A stretch of 39,309 nt of DNA from Kitasatospora griseola (GCF_014648555.1 NZ_BMRI01000001.1:271443-310751), one strand, 5' to 3'. Numbered from the stretch's first letter, positions 7,893 through 15,445 are shown. Numbers and translations: made by a program. Notes: generated by a model from the letters alone, not told the origin.

Positions 7893-8714
7893 GTGCAAGA
7901 GGATCTGATCACCATCGGGGAACTCGCGGCCGCAACCAGGCTCAGCCTCAAGGCCCTACGGCTCTACGGCGACCGCGGCCTGCTGCCGCCCGCCCGGACC
8001 GATCCGCGGACCGGCATCCGCCGCTACGGCCCCGCCCAGGTCGAACGCGCCCGCCGGATCGCCCTGTTGCGCGCCATCGGCATGCCGCTGGCCCTCATCG
8101 CGACCGTGCTCGACTCCCCCGGCGCGGAGCCCGCCGCGCTGCTCGCCGCGTACTGGCGCGAGCAGGAATCCGCGCACGCGGCCCGCCGGGACGCGGTGGG
8201 CTACGCCCGAGAAGTCCTCACCGGAAGGAGCCCGACCATGGACGAGATCGCCGAACGCCAAGTGGCGGAGCAGAAAGTCCTGTTCACCCGGCGCCACGTC
8301 ACCGCCGCGAACCTCCCCGCCTTCCTCGCCTCGTCGACCGAACTGCTCCTCGCCCACCTGCGCGAAACCGGAGCCTGCCTGTCCGGACCGATCTTCGCCG
8401 TCTTCGACGGCCTGGTCAGCGAGGACTCCGACGGCCCCGTCGAGGTCTGTGCCCCCACCCGCGACGCGGTCGGACCCGCCGGGCAGATCGGCGTCCGCAT
8501 CGAACCCGCCCACCGCGAGGCCTACCTCACCCGCACGAAGAGCCAGGCGGGCTTCGCGGCCATGGCTGCCGCCCACGACGCCGTCGGCACCTGGCTCACC
8601 CTGCGCGGCTACGCCCGAAGCGCCTCCAACCGCGAGGTCTACTACCCGAACTGGGCCACCGCCGGCCCGGACGAGCACGTGGCCGACATCGCCGTCCCGT
8701 TCCACCCCGCGTAG
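7893..8714 (+). CDS. MerR-family regulator with GyrI-like effector-binding domain
   Basis: 273 residues from GTG 7893. The N-terminal 70 residues are a MerR winged helix (ITIGELAAATRLSLKALRLYGDRGLL, then GIRRYGPAQVERARRIALLR). A dimerisation helix follows to about residue 115. The remaining ~155 residues resemble the GyrI/BmrR-type small-molecule binding fold (GPIFAVFDGLV..., EVCAPT, ending EVYYPNW...DIAVPFHPA). MerR regulators of this type remodel over-spaced promoters when a hydrophobic or cationic ligand binds. The likely target is its own promoter (7856-7886) and perhaps the divergent peptidase. The upstream start at 7806 is unlikely because its extension is Pro-rich and covers the promoter. 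The ligand is unknown. Confidence 0.85.
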   Translation: MQEDLITIGELAAATRLSLKALRLYGDRGLLPPARTDPRTGIRRYGPAQVERARRIALLRAIGMPLALIATVLDSPGAEPAALLAAYWREQESAHAARRDAVGYAREVLTGRSPTMDEIAERQVAEQKVLFTRRHVTAANLPAFLASSTELLLAHLRETGACLSGPIFAVFDGLVSEDSDGPVEVCAPTRDAVGPAGQIGVRIEPAHREAYLTRTKSQAGFAAMAAAHDAVGTWLTLRGYARSASNREVYYPNWATAGPDEHVADIAVPFHPA

Positions 8715-8755
8715 GGCCGGCCTCCCCCAGGACCGGCCCCGCGCGTCCCCTACGC
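8709..8755. terminator. Bidirectional hairpin between convergent merR and mhuD
   Basis: GGGCCGG (8714-8720) pairs with CCGGCCC (8733-8739), and an outer GCGTAGG/CCTACGC pair (8709-8715/8749-8755) can form instead or in part. It spans both convergent stop codons. Confidence 0.55.
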
Positions 8756-9064
8756 CTTCGGCCCGGCCGACTGCACCACCTCGAACGACCACACCGTCGA
8801 CCCCGTCGCCGCCGGCTTGGGCCGGTCGCCCCCGCCCTGGTGCGCCGCCTTCATCGGACCTTCCATCCACGCCTGGAACGACGCCTCGTCCCGCCACCGC
8901 GTGTACACCAGGTACTGGTCCGTCCCCTCCACCGGCCGCAGCAGCTCGAACCACTCGAACCCGTCCGCACCCTCGACGGCCCCGGCCCGCGACCCGAACC
9001 GCTGCTCCAACACCTCCCGCTGCTCCGCAGGGACAGTCAGCACATTGATCTTCACAACGCTCAT
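8750..9064 (-). CDS. mhuD: MhuD-type heme-degrading monooxygenase (ABM fold)
   Basis: 104 residues. ATG 9064 has a strong GGAGG immediately upstream; an in-frame GTG further out is not needed. It is a ferredoxin-like antibiotic-biosynthesis-monooxygenase fold. Numbering from this Met places Asn7 (VVKINV), Trp66 (FQAWMEGP) and His75 (KAAHQG) exactly where MhuD of Mycobacterium tuberculosis has its three key heme-pocket residues. Arg22 and Arg26, and the LLRPVEG and SFEVV segments, also match as I recall that protein. MhuD-type enzymes bind heme in a ruffled state and open it to mycobilin without releasing CO, freeing iron. It is monocistronic here and convergent with a MerR gene, with no siderophore or heme-transport gene nearby. 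Confidence 0.88.
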   Translation of the reverse strand: MSVVKINVLTVPAEQREVLEQRFGSRAGAVEGADGFEWFELLRPVEGTDQYLVYTRWRDEASFQAWMEGPMKAAHQGGGDRPKPAATGSTVWSFEVVQSAGPKA

Positions 9065-9142
9065 GCCTCCATCCTCCCCCACCTCACACGCCCAAACCCG
9101 AAGGCCCGGCAGGACGGCGGGGGTGGCGGGAGACGGCAGCGG

Positions 9143-10198
9143 TCAGGCCGACTGCGCGGAGGTCTGCTGCACGCCGTCGACGACGGCGCGGGCGGTGATC
9201 GCGTTGGTGAAGATGACCGTGCCGGGCTTGATCAGGCCGCCCCCGGAGGTGCCTTCGACCTGGACGGTGCGTTCGCCGAGGAAGGCGAGCGAGGACTTGT
9301 CGAAGATCCACTCGGTGCGCACGCCGGTGTTCCCGTCGAGGCGGGCCACCGCGACCCCGTGGCGGCCGGCCGCGTCGACCGCGTCGTCCACCTTCGCCAC
9401 GCCCGGGATCTTGGCGGCGGCCTTGTAGAGCGCGGAGGCGAGTTGCGGGGACGGGTAGCTCTCGATCAGCAGGTCGCCGATGGTGGTGAACGCCTCCGCG
9501 TCGGGGCCCGGGCCGTGGCCCGCCGTCTCCGTGTAGATCTTCTTCAGCAGCGCGTCGGGGTCGGTGGGCAGGGCGGCCAGGTAGTCGTAGGACGGCGCGT
9601 TGAGGCCCGGCGCCTCCGTCGTGTCCAGCGAGACGCCGTCCTTGTTCCGCCGATCGATCAGCCAACCCTTGTGGCCGTCCACCGACTTCCAGCTCCGCCG
9701 GGTGTCCAGGGCCTCGCCGACGGCCGACTCCTTGCCGTTGACCGACCACACAGACGTGCCGGCGACCTTCGACTCGATGTAGACGTACTGGCCCGCACGC
9801 GCCTGCGGGGCGGCGGTGTCCTGGGCGACCAGCGAGATCCGGTCGAGCAACTGGACGGCTCCCTGCGCGTCCGCGGGGCGGATGTCGGTGGTCAGGACGG
9901 GACCGGCGCCGGGGGCGGCGGACCGGACCGGGTCACTGCCCCGGCTCAGGCCGGCACCGACCACGACGGCGCCGGCCAGTACGCACGCTGCCACCGGCAG
10001 CAGGACGACGCGGCGCAGGAACGGGTTGCGCCGCCCGGCGGCGGGGGTGGAAACGGCGAGGTCTTCGTGGATCTGGGCCATCAGGCGCTCCTTGTGGAAC
10101 TGGTGGCGACCCGTCGGCAGATCCCGCTCCACGGTCGGCAGGAAACCATCGGTCTCCGGCCGGTCAGCCGGGCGCGGCTGGGAGGGGCTGGCGTTCAT
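9143..10198 (-). CDS. CU044_5270-family membrane-anchored protein (sigma-factor partner)
   Basis: 351 residues. Its ATG at 10198 overlaps the sigma-factor stop (ATGA), so the two are translationally coupled. The N-terminal ~65 residues are cytoplasmic (FHKERLMAQIHEDL). One membrane helix follows (RRVVLLPVAACVLAGAVVVGAG), then an extracytoplasmic domain (about 95-351) with WSVNGKES, SWKSVDGHKGWLID and repeated beta/alpha segments. This is the organisation of the CU044_5270 family, always found beside an ECF sigma gene in actinobacteria and presumed to act as its membrane-bound regulator. No zinc-binding HxxxCxxC anti-sigma motif is present, so the mode of control is not the ZAS type. Function remains inferred from context. 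Confidence 0.8.
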   Translation of the reverse strand: MNASPSQPRPADRPETDGFLPTVERDLPTGRHQFHKERLMAQIHEDLAVSTPAAGRRNPFLRRVVLLPVAACVLAGAVVVGAGLSRGSDPVRSAAPGAGPVLTTDIRPADAQGAVQLLDRISLVAQDTAAPQARAGQYVYIESKVAGTSVWSVNGKESAVGEALDTRRSWKSVDGHKGWLIDRRNKDGVSLDTTEAPGLNAPSYDYLAALPTDPDALLKKIYTETAGHGPGPDAEAFTTIGDLLIESYPSPQLASALYKAAAKIPGVAKVDDAVDAAGRHGVAVARLDGNTGVRTEWIFDKSSLAFLGERTVQVEGTSGGGLIKPGTVIFTNAITARAVVDGVQQTSAQSA

Positions 10199-10848
10199 CG
10201 GTGTCCTTCCGGTACGGGCCGGACCGCTGTCGCGCGGTCCCCATTCATCTGCCGGGGGCGGCGGGCGGGTTCCCGTTTTTCCGCCGCCAGTTCCGAATCC
10301 GCGAGCTTGCGCAGCTTGGTACGAGCACGCGACAGCCGGGAGCGCACCGTCCCGACCGGAATGCCGAGCGCCTCGGCCGCCTCGGCGTACTCCAGCCCGT
10401 CCCACAGGCACAGCACCAGAACCTCCCGCTCGGCACGCCGCAGCGCGCCCATCGCTGCCATCGTCGCCGCGAGCCGCCGCCGGTCGTCCACCTGCCCGAC
10501 CACCTCCTCGGCATGGTCGGGCACCTCCACCACCGACGCCCCGCTCGCGGCGAGCGCCGCGGCCGCCGCGCGGTAACGCCGGTTGCTGCGACAGTGGTTG
10601 CGCGCCAGGTTCGTCGCGACGCCCAGCAACCACGGCCGCAACGACCCGCCCTCCGCCGCGACCTTGCCGCGCAGCCGCCACGCCTCCATGAACGTCGCCG
10701 ACATAACGTCCTCCGCGACCGACCAGTCCGCGGTCAGCCGGAACGCATGGTTGTAGACGGCCCGGGCATACCGGTCGAACAACTCCCCGAACACCCCCGG
10801 GTCCCCGGCCCGCACCCGGGTTCGCATATCTGTGATCACCCCCATCAT
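10195..10848 (-). CDS. RNA polymerase ECF-type sigma factor
   Basis: About 217 residues. Sigma region 2 (RVRAGDPGVFGELFDRYARA, then NHAFRLTADWSVAEDVMSATF) is followed by a linker and region 4 (LRRAEREVLVLCLWDGLEYAEAAEALGIPVGTVRSRLSRARTKLR). The start is uncertain. ATG 10848 is chosen because family members begin 5-15 residues before RVRAGD; ATG 10845 and ATG 10827 are alternatives, and the frame extends uselessly to 11031. It should direct RNA polymerase to an extracytoplasmic-stress regulon under control of the membrane protein encoded 3' of it. There is no recognisable signal of what stress is sensed. Confidence 0.85.
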   Translation of the reverse strand: MMGVITDMRTRVRAGDPGVFGELFDRYARAVYNHAFRLTADWSVAEDVMSATFMEAWRLRGKVAAEGGSLRPWLLGVATNLARNHCRSNRRYRAAAAALAASGASVVEVPDHAEEVVGQVDDRRRLAATMAAMGALRRAEREVLVLCLWDGLEYAEAAEALGIPVGTVRSRLSRARTKLRKLADSELAAEKREPARRPRQMNGDRATAVRPVPEGHR

Positions 10849-11076
10849 CTGTCCGGCACCGGCCCCCGAGTTCCCGTGACCTGCATCATGTCCGAGCCCA
10901 AGCCGAGCGGGCTCCCGGCCGATCGGAGCAGGTCGGAGAACGCTCACGCATCCACGAACGGCTCCGAGCCGATGTGCTGTCAGCGCCGGACTCGGCGCGG
11001 CTGATCCTCCGTGTCGTGAACCCTCACACACCGGACGGCCGCCGGCAGCTCGAACCGACGGCCGTCACCGGTTCCA

Positions 11077-11610
11077 CTACAGCCCGCGCCCGGCCATCAG
11101 CTCGGCCAGGTTCGGCATCCGACGGGCTTCACGCTGGAGAAAGAAGACCTTCGAGCCGTGCCGCTCGGCGACCCGCAGGAGCTCCCACCCCTGGGCCTCC
11201 TGGTAGTAGCGGGACAGCTGTTCATGGCCGGTGCCGCGCCGGACCCAGGTCAGGCCCCGCTCGGCCGCCCGGTCGAGCGACCACCAGGCCATCAGGCGGC
11301 CGAGCCGGAACGGGTTCGGACGAGTGAACGACGTCGCCAGGAACAGCGTCGCCTCGGCCCGCTCCTCCTCAGTGAACGCCCAGTGCGGCAGGGCCTCGTT
11401 CCCGAAGTGGGTGGTGCATCCCACCACCCCGTCGGTTTCGTGCTCCAGCACCCACACGTCGAGATCCGGATTCCCGGCCTGGGCACCGTACTCCTCGGCG
11501 TCGTCGGCACACTCGCCAAGACCCCGCACAGCCAGCCACCCCGAACGGGATCGCACCATCCCGGCAATGGCGTCGGCGTCCGCAGCTGTCGCCTCACGCA
11601 TCCGATACAC
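11077..11610 (-). CDS. GNAT-family N-acetyltransferase
   Basis: 177 residues. GTG 11610 follows GGGAG at 7 nt. The sequence begins REATAADADAIAGMV, a typical GNAT N terminus. It has a central strand WVLEHETDGVVGCTTHFG, a helix after FRLGRLMAWWSLDRAAERGL at the acetyl-CoA region (the usual R/QxxGxG/A pyrophosphate loop is poorly conserved), and YYQEAQGWELLRVAERHG, the typical late 'Y...GF' strand. Substrate unknown. It is separated from the sigma gene by about 230 nt and reads toward it. Proximity to the XRE/DUF6879 genes is probably fortuitous. Confidence 0.75.
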   Translation of the reverse strand: MYRMREATAADADAIAGMVRSRSGWLAVRGLGECADDAEEYGAQAGNPDLDVWVLEHETDGVVGCTTHFGNEALPHWAFTEEERAEATLFLATSFTRPNPFRLGRLMAWWSLDRAAERGLTWVRRGTGHEQLSRYYQEAQGWELLRVAERHGSKVFFLQREARRMPNLAELMAGRGL

Positions 11611-11708
11611 CGGAAGACTCCCTTCGGCACACCCGATCAGAGCCTACGGCGTGGGCACCGCGTCCGTCGAAGCGATCAAGTCCGCGCGACCTGTCCATGT
11701 CTGATCGT

Positions 11709-11754
11709 CCGTCAGGCGAATATCGGCTAATCAGTGCCCCGAGCCACCTGACGG
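11709..11754. promoter_or_regulatory. Candidate operator: split 8-bp inverted repeat upstream of the DUF6879 gene
   Basis: CCGTCAGG (11709-11716) and CCTGACGG (11747-11754) are perfect inverted copies 30 nt apart. The less GC-rich GGCGAATATCGGCTAATCAG between them is a plausible promoter core for the gene starting at 11799. The neighbouring XRE regulator would be the natural ligand. Function is inferred. Confidence 0.4.
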
Positions 11755-11798
11755 CCCGACATCCTGAGATCGACCACTCACTGTGAAGGAGCAGGGAC

Positions 11799-12548
11799 AT
11801 GACCCGTCGTCTGCGGTACATCGGGAGCAACGGGGCGGATGGGTGCCCGACGCTGTACGAGGACGAGGAGACCGGGCAGGTGATCGTGCAGGGCGACCTC
11901 GTCACGGACCCGGCGGAGGTGGCCCGGTTCCGCAATATCAAGCCCGGCGAGGGGTTTGTGACCGTACCCCGCGTCCTGCTCGCGGGCTTCGCCCCGCGCG
12001 CCGCCGAGCGCGAGCCGACGCTGATCAGCTACGACGAGTTCGAGTCGATGTTCCGCACCTTCCAGCACACCGCCTTCCGGTTGGAGACCCGCCGCCAATA
12101 CCGGTCCGACGAGGAAACCGAGACCTACCGCCGGTTCGTGGCCGGGGAGGATCCCGGGTGGGACATGGACGACGACTGGGCCCGCAACCGCCGTGCGCAG
12201 TCCGCGCAGGGCAAGCGGTTCGAACGGGTGCGGATCATGGACAACCCGCCGACCCTCGGCCAGCGTTACCTGCTCGACAACGCCGAACAGATCGGCACGG
12301 TGGGCGAGGACATCCGCTACCTGTGGCGGGAGGACGCCGACCGGCTGGGCCTTCCCCTGGAGGACGCCTGGGTGTTCGACTCCCGGATGATCGCGCTGCT
12401 GCACTTCGACGCCGACGACGTGCTGACCGACATCGAGGCGATCACCGACCCGGTCCGGGTCAACCGCGCCTGCCAGGAGCGGGACGCCGCCTGGCACTTC
12501 GCCGTGCCGCACCGCGAGTTCCGGGCTGGGGTACCGTCCGGCGAGTGA
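11799..12548 (+). CDS. DUF6879-family protein with an N-terminal ~65-residue extra module
   Basis: 249 residues. ATG 11799 lies 9 nt after GAAGGAG. Residues 1-65 form a compact module (MTRRLRYIGSNGADGCPTLY, VQGDLVTDPAEVARF, GFVTVPRVLLAGFAP). I recall this as a separate short hypothetical protein next to such genes in Streptomyces. Residues 75-249 match the DUF6879 pattern: FESMFRTFQHTAFRLETRR, GKRFERVRIMDNPPT, GEDIRYLWREDADRLGLP, DAWVFDSRMIALLHFD and RDAAWHFAVPHREF. DUF6879 proteins are habitual partners of XRE-DUF5753 (Scr1-type) regulators. The GTG of exactly such a regulator overlaps this stop by 4 nt. The biochemical role of the family is unknown; a toxin-like or signalling partner has been suggested only by context. 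Confidence 0.75.
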   Translation: MTRRLRYIGSNGADGCPTLYEDEETGQVIVQGDLVTDPAEVARFRNIKPGEGFVTVPRVLLAGFAPRAAEREPTLISYDEFESMFRTFQHTAFRLETRRQYRSDEETETYRRFVAGEDPGWDMDDDWARNRRAQSAQGKRFERVRIMDNPPTLGQRYLLDNAEQIGTVGEDIRYLWREDADRLGLPLEDAWVFDSRMIALLHFDADDVLTDIEAITDPVRVNRACQERDAAWHFAVPHREFRAGVPSGE

Positions 12549-13387
12549 CCACCGATTTCCAACAGGCCCGTTACGCCCTCGGTCTGCGGCTCCGTGAGCT
12601 GCGGACCGAGGGCGGTCTCACCGGTCGCCAACTGGGCGACCGTCTCGGATGGACGCAGTCCAAGGTCAGCAAGCTGGAGACCGGCCGCCAGACCGCCACC
12701 CACGAGGACCTTCGGGCCTGGGCGGACGGTGTCGGGCAGCCCGAGGCCGCGGCCGAGCTGTCGGCCCGCCTTCGCGCGTTCGAAACGCAATCCCGCTCCT
12801 GGCGACGGCAGTTGGCCGCCGGCCATCGACCGGTGCAGGACCGGCTGACGGTCGAGTACGAGCGTTCGACCACCACAAGGGCCTGGCAGAACGCGATGAT
12901 CGTCGGCCTGCTCCAGACCCCCGACTACGCCCGGCACGTCTTCGAGGCCTACGTCCGCCTCCACCGCTCCCCCCGCGACATCGACGAGGCGGTGCAAGCC
13001 CGCATCCGCCGCCAGGAGTTGCTGTACCGGCGCGGCAAGCGCTTCCACATCGTCATGTGGGAGGCCGCGCTGCGGGCGAGGATCTGCCCGCCGAGCGTGA
13101 TGGCTGCCCAACTCGACCGTCTCAGCGGTGTGATCGGCCTCGACAACGTCACTCTCGGCATCGTGCCGTTCGACGCCCCCGTCGAGCTGCCGCCCGCCAA
13201 CGGGTTCTGGGTCCACGACGAGCGTCTGGTCATCGCCGAGGACTGGCACGCCGAACTCTGGCTGGACGACCCCGACAGCGTGGCGCTCCACCTGCGCGTG
13301 TGGGAGTCGCTGAACCGTGCCGCTGTCCACGGCCCGGACGCCCAGCGGGTGATCACCCGGTGCCGGCGGGCGCTGGACACCAGCTGA
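12545..13387 (+). CDS. XRE-family (Scr1-type) HTH regulator with DUF5753
   Basis: 280 residues from GTG 12545, which overlaps the DUF6879 stop (GTGA). Residues 5-65 form an XRE helix-turn-helix (LGLRLRELRTEGGLTGRQLG, then WTQSKVSKLETGRQTATHED). Residues 95-275 are DUF5753, recognisable from AMIVGLLQTPDYARHVFEAY, RIRRQELLYR, FHIVMWEAALR, LDRLSGVI, LGIVPFDAP and FWVHDERLVIAEDWHAEL. These regulators are abundant in Streptomyces, usually next to DUF397 or DUF6879 genes, and are described as antitoxin-like. The obvious DNA targets are the repeats upstream of its operon and the dyad 5 nt after its own stop, which precedes the peptide-methyltransferase pair. Confidence 0.88.
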   Translation: MTTDFQQARYALGLRLRELRTEGGLTGRQLGDRLGWTQSKVSKLETGRQTATHEDLRAWADGVGQPEAAAELSARLRAFETQSRSWRRQLAAGHRPVQDRLTVEYERSTTTRAWQNAMIVGLLQTPDYARHVFEAYVRLHRSPRDIDEAVQARIRRQELLYRRGKRFHIVMWEAALRARICPPSVMAAQLDRLSGVIGLDNVTLGIVPFDAPVELPPANGFWVHDERLVIAEDWHAELWLDDPDSVALHLRVWESLNRAAVHGPDAQRVITRCRRALDTS

Positions 13388-13391
13388 GCGA

Positions 13392-13429
13392 CTCGGCGAA
13401 TTCTCCCCGCCCGCAGGGGAATTACCGAG
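13392..13429. promoter_or_regulatory. Long dyad downstream of the XRE gene (operator and/or terminator)
   Basis: CTCGG-cg-AATT-ct-CCCC, a 7-nt loop, then GGGG-AATT-a-CCGAG gives 13 base pairs with two small bulges. It begins 5 nt after the regulator stop. It could end that transcript or serve as the operator of the following peptide gene. A TAGCGT (13462-13467) farther down is a possible -10 for the latter. A small GGACGG/CCGTCC hairpin sits at 13475-13490, before the ribosome site. Confidence 0.45.
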
Positions 13430-13515
13430 AATCGGGCACACTCCTCCCCACCTCCGCCACCTAGCGTGAGCAGCGGACGGAAACCCGTCCCAGCGGGGGA
13501 GACCAAGGAGGCACC

Positions 13516-13671
13516 ATGCCCACGTTCGACGGAAAGCACGGCGGCGGCAACGGCGACGGAGCCGGTGGCGGCCAGCAGGACGACAGCAGCAGCGGCAACA
13601 AGCACGGCGGCGGCGGCAGCGACGAAGGCGGCAACACGTCCGACGGCCAGGGACCGGCGGCGGGGTGCTGA
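13516..13671 (+). CDS. 51-residue Gly/Asp-rich small peptide, candidate RiPP precursor
   Basis: A short ORF with an excellent AAGGAGG (13505-13511) 4 nt before ATG 13516. It encodes 51 residues, with two related blocks (GKHGGGNGDG at 6-15 and NKHGGGGSDEGG at 28-39) and three Asp-Gly dyads (5-6, 14-15, 43-44). It is rich in Asn, Ser and Gln, has almost no hydrophobic residues, and ends in a single Cys. There is no signal peptide. The stop is 1 nt before the GTG of a PIMT-like methyltransferase, so the two are surely co-translated. Asp-Gly is the dyad most prone to aspartimide formation. In the imiditide class of RiPPs a lone PIMT homologue modifies such an Asp. I do not recognise the peptide itself, and a non-RiPP role is possible. 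Confidence 0.6.
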   Translation: MPTFDGKHGGGNGDGAGGGQQDDSSSGNKHGGGGSDEGGNTSDGQGPAAGC

Positions 13672-13672
13672 C

Positions 13673-14821
13673 GTGGTGACGGCACGTCAGCTCGCGGAGG
13701 CGGGTCGCGAGCGGCTGGCCTCCGCGCTCATCGCCAACGGTTCGCTGCGGTCCGACTGGTTCGCGGCGTACCACGCCGTTCCCCGTCATCTGTTCGTGCC
13801 GGACACGGTGTGGCCGGGGATGGCGGACGGGGTGCGGCAGGGCGACGCGGTGAGCCGGCGGGAGGACGCGGCCGCGTGGTGGCGGGCGGTGTACGCGGAC
13901 GTGCCGCTGACCACGCAGTGGGACGACGGGGCGCACCTCGGCAACTCCCGGGGAGCCGCACCGAGTTCGTCGAGTTCGATGCCCACGATGGTGTTCACGA
14001 TGCTCGCGGCACTGGACGTCGCCGACGGCCACCGCGTGCTGGAGATCGGCACCGGGACGGGGTGGAACGCCGCGCTGCTCTCGCACCGTCTGGGCTCGGC
14101 GAACGTCGCCACCGTCGAGGTCGACAGAACCACGGCCACCGACGCCGGCCGCCGCCTCGCCCGAGCGGGGTACGCCCCGGTCGCCGTGGTCGGCGACGGC
14201 GCGGCCGGGCACCCGCCGGCCGCGCCGTTCGACCGGGTGATCGCCACCTGCTCGGTGCGGGAGGTGCCCCGCGCCTGGATCGAACAGTGCCGCCCGGACG
14301 CGGTGATCGTCGCACCATGGGGGCCGGAGTACGGCGGCGAGGCCGTCGTGAGGCTGACGACCCAGCCGGACGGCAGCGCCCGCGGCAGCTTCGTCCACTC
14401 GTCGGCGTTCATGCGGCTGCGCGCCCAGCGCACCAGCCGTCCGAGCAGTCTCGCCTACCTGTCCGCGCCGTGGCCCGCCGACGGGACCCGGTCCACCACC
14501 ACCCTCTCGCCGGACGAACTCGGCGGCTGGGAGGCGATGTTCGCGATCGGCGCCCGGGTGCCGGGGGTCTTCCCGCTGACGGAACGGTACCCGGACGGGT
14601 CCTACACGCTCTGGTTGCACGACACGGCCGTCACCTCGTGGGCGACGGCCGATCGGGAGCCGGGGCGGGCGGAGTTCGAGGTGGTGCAGTCCGGCCCGCG
14701 CCGGCTGTGGGACGAGGTGGAGGCCGCGTGGCGGTGGTGGGACGCCCGGGGCCGCCCGGGATTCGAGCAGTTCGAGCTCACCGTCACGCCGGACGGCACG
14801 CACACCGTCCGGCCGACATGA
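13673..14821 (+). CDS. PIMT-like (protein-L-isoaspartate O-methyltransferase family) SAM methyltransferase
   Basis: 382 residues from GTG 13673 (GTG 13676 is equivalent), 1 nt after the peptide stop. The N-terminal part carries the PIMT-like AVPRHLFVP (34-43) and YADVPLTTQ (74-82). A Ser-rich turn and MPTMVFTMLAAL lead into SAM motif I VLEIGTGTGWNAALL (122-136), an acidic ATVEVD strand end, VVGDGAAG, and FDRVIATCSVREVP/APWGPEYGGE. A C-terminal domain of about 130 residues has no counterpart in housekeeping PIMT (about 210 residues). The extension and loss of the usual ISQP motif place it with the RiPP-associated branch seen beside graspetide, lanthipeptide or imiditide precursors rather than with protein repair. 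No ATP-grasp or cyclase gene is near. Confidence 0.8.
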   Translation: MVTARQLAEAGRERLASALIANGSLRSDWFAAYHAVPRHLFVPDTVWPGMADGVRQGDAVSRREDAAAWWRAVYADVPLTTQWDDGAHLGNSRGAAPSSSSSMPTMVFTMLAALDVADGHRVLEIGTGTGWNAALLSHRLGSANVATVEVDRTTATDAGRRLARAGYAPVAVVGDGAAGHPPAAPFDRVIATCSVREVPRAWIEQCRPDAVIVAPWGPEYGGEAVVRLTTQPDGSARGSFVHSSAFMRLRAQRTSRPSSLAYLSAPWPADGTRSTTTLSPDELGGWEAMFAIGARVPGVFPLTERYPDGSYTLWLHDTAVTSWATADREPGRAEFEVVQSGPRRLWDEVEAAWRWWDARGRPGFEQFELTVTPDGTHTVRPT

Positions 14822-14828
14822 CGGGAGG

Positions 14829-15326
14829 TCAGGAGTGGCGGCCGGACAGGGCCAGCGCCCAGGTCAGGCAGGCGAAGGCGGCGGTGGCGGCGAGGGCGCG
14901 GACGACGTTCCAGCGGACCCAGACGTCCTCGAAGGCGGCGCGGACGGCGGCCGGGTCGGCGAGTCTGTCGGGGGCGCCGGCGGCGGCCAGCTTGTCGTTG
15001 AGGGGGACGTTGACGGCGCCGGTGATGACGAACATGGCGAGGTGGAGGACGGCGGCGGCGCCGATCCACAGCAGGACGGTGCGGTTGCCGCCGCGCCACT
15101 GCAGGATGCCCGCGGCGACGATGAGCACCAGCGCGCCGACGAAGCTGAGCATGAACCAGCCGTTCAGGATGGCCACGTTGATGCGCTGCATGGTGTCGAC
15201 GAAAGCGCGGTCCTCGACCTTGGCGAGGCCCGGCATCACCGAGCAGGCGTAGGAGTAGAACAGGCCCGCGCTGAGCCCTGCGGTGAGCGTCGCGCCGATC
15301 AGTGTCACCGTGCGAAGAACTGCCAT
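14829..15326 (-). CDS. DUF1772 (anthrone oxygenase-like) membrane protein
   Basis: 165 residues from ATG 15326 (GGGGGCC about 6-10 nt upstream). The in-frame ATG at 15353 has no ribosome site and would intrude on the divergent promoter. Four membrane helices are visible (LIGATLTAGLSAGLFYSYAC; WFMLSFVGALVLIVAAGIL; VLLWIGAAAVLHLAMFVITG; VVRALAATAAFACLTWALAL). The NVPLND motif and W.RWN segment are typical of DUF1772 proteins. The family is annotated from a fungal anthrone oxygenase; bacterial members have no proven reaction. It is divergent from an AraC regulator 132 nt away, which is its likely controller. Its stop lies 7 nt from the convergent methyltransferase stop. Confidence 0.8.
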   Translation of the reverse strand: MAVLRTVTLIGATLTAGLSAGLFYSYACSVMPGLAKVEDRAFVDTMQRINVAILNGWFMLSFVGALVLIVAAGILQWRGGNRTVLLWIGAAAVLHLAMFVITGAVNVPLNDKLAAAGAPDRLADPAAVRAAFEDVWVRWNVVRALAATAAFACLTWALALSGRHS

Positions 15327-15445
15327 GCCGTGGGCCCCCGTTCGTCTGGTCATGACGAACAGTCAACTCGGCGGGTGCGCCAAGATCCATGGCCCAGAAG
15401 CTCGTTGGCATGCGCGAGAGTCCACCCGGCCGGGCGCCGGACGTC

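Noticed and set aside
8840..10576. 578-residue plus-strand open frame across mhuD and the CU044_5270 gene
   Set aside because: Arg/Gly-rich shadow text with no domain; both minus-strand genes have clear family motifs and ribosome sites.
13516..14821. Graspetide or FxLD lanthipeptide cluster
   Set aside because: The methyltransferase resembles those systems, but there is no ATP-grasp ligase, LanB/LanC-type enzyme or FxLD leader motif; only a PIMT-only pathway fits the gene content.
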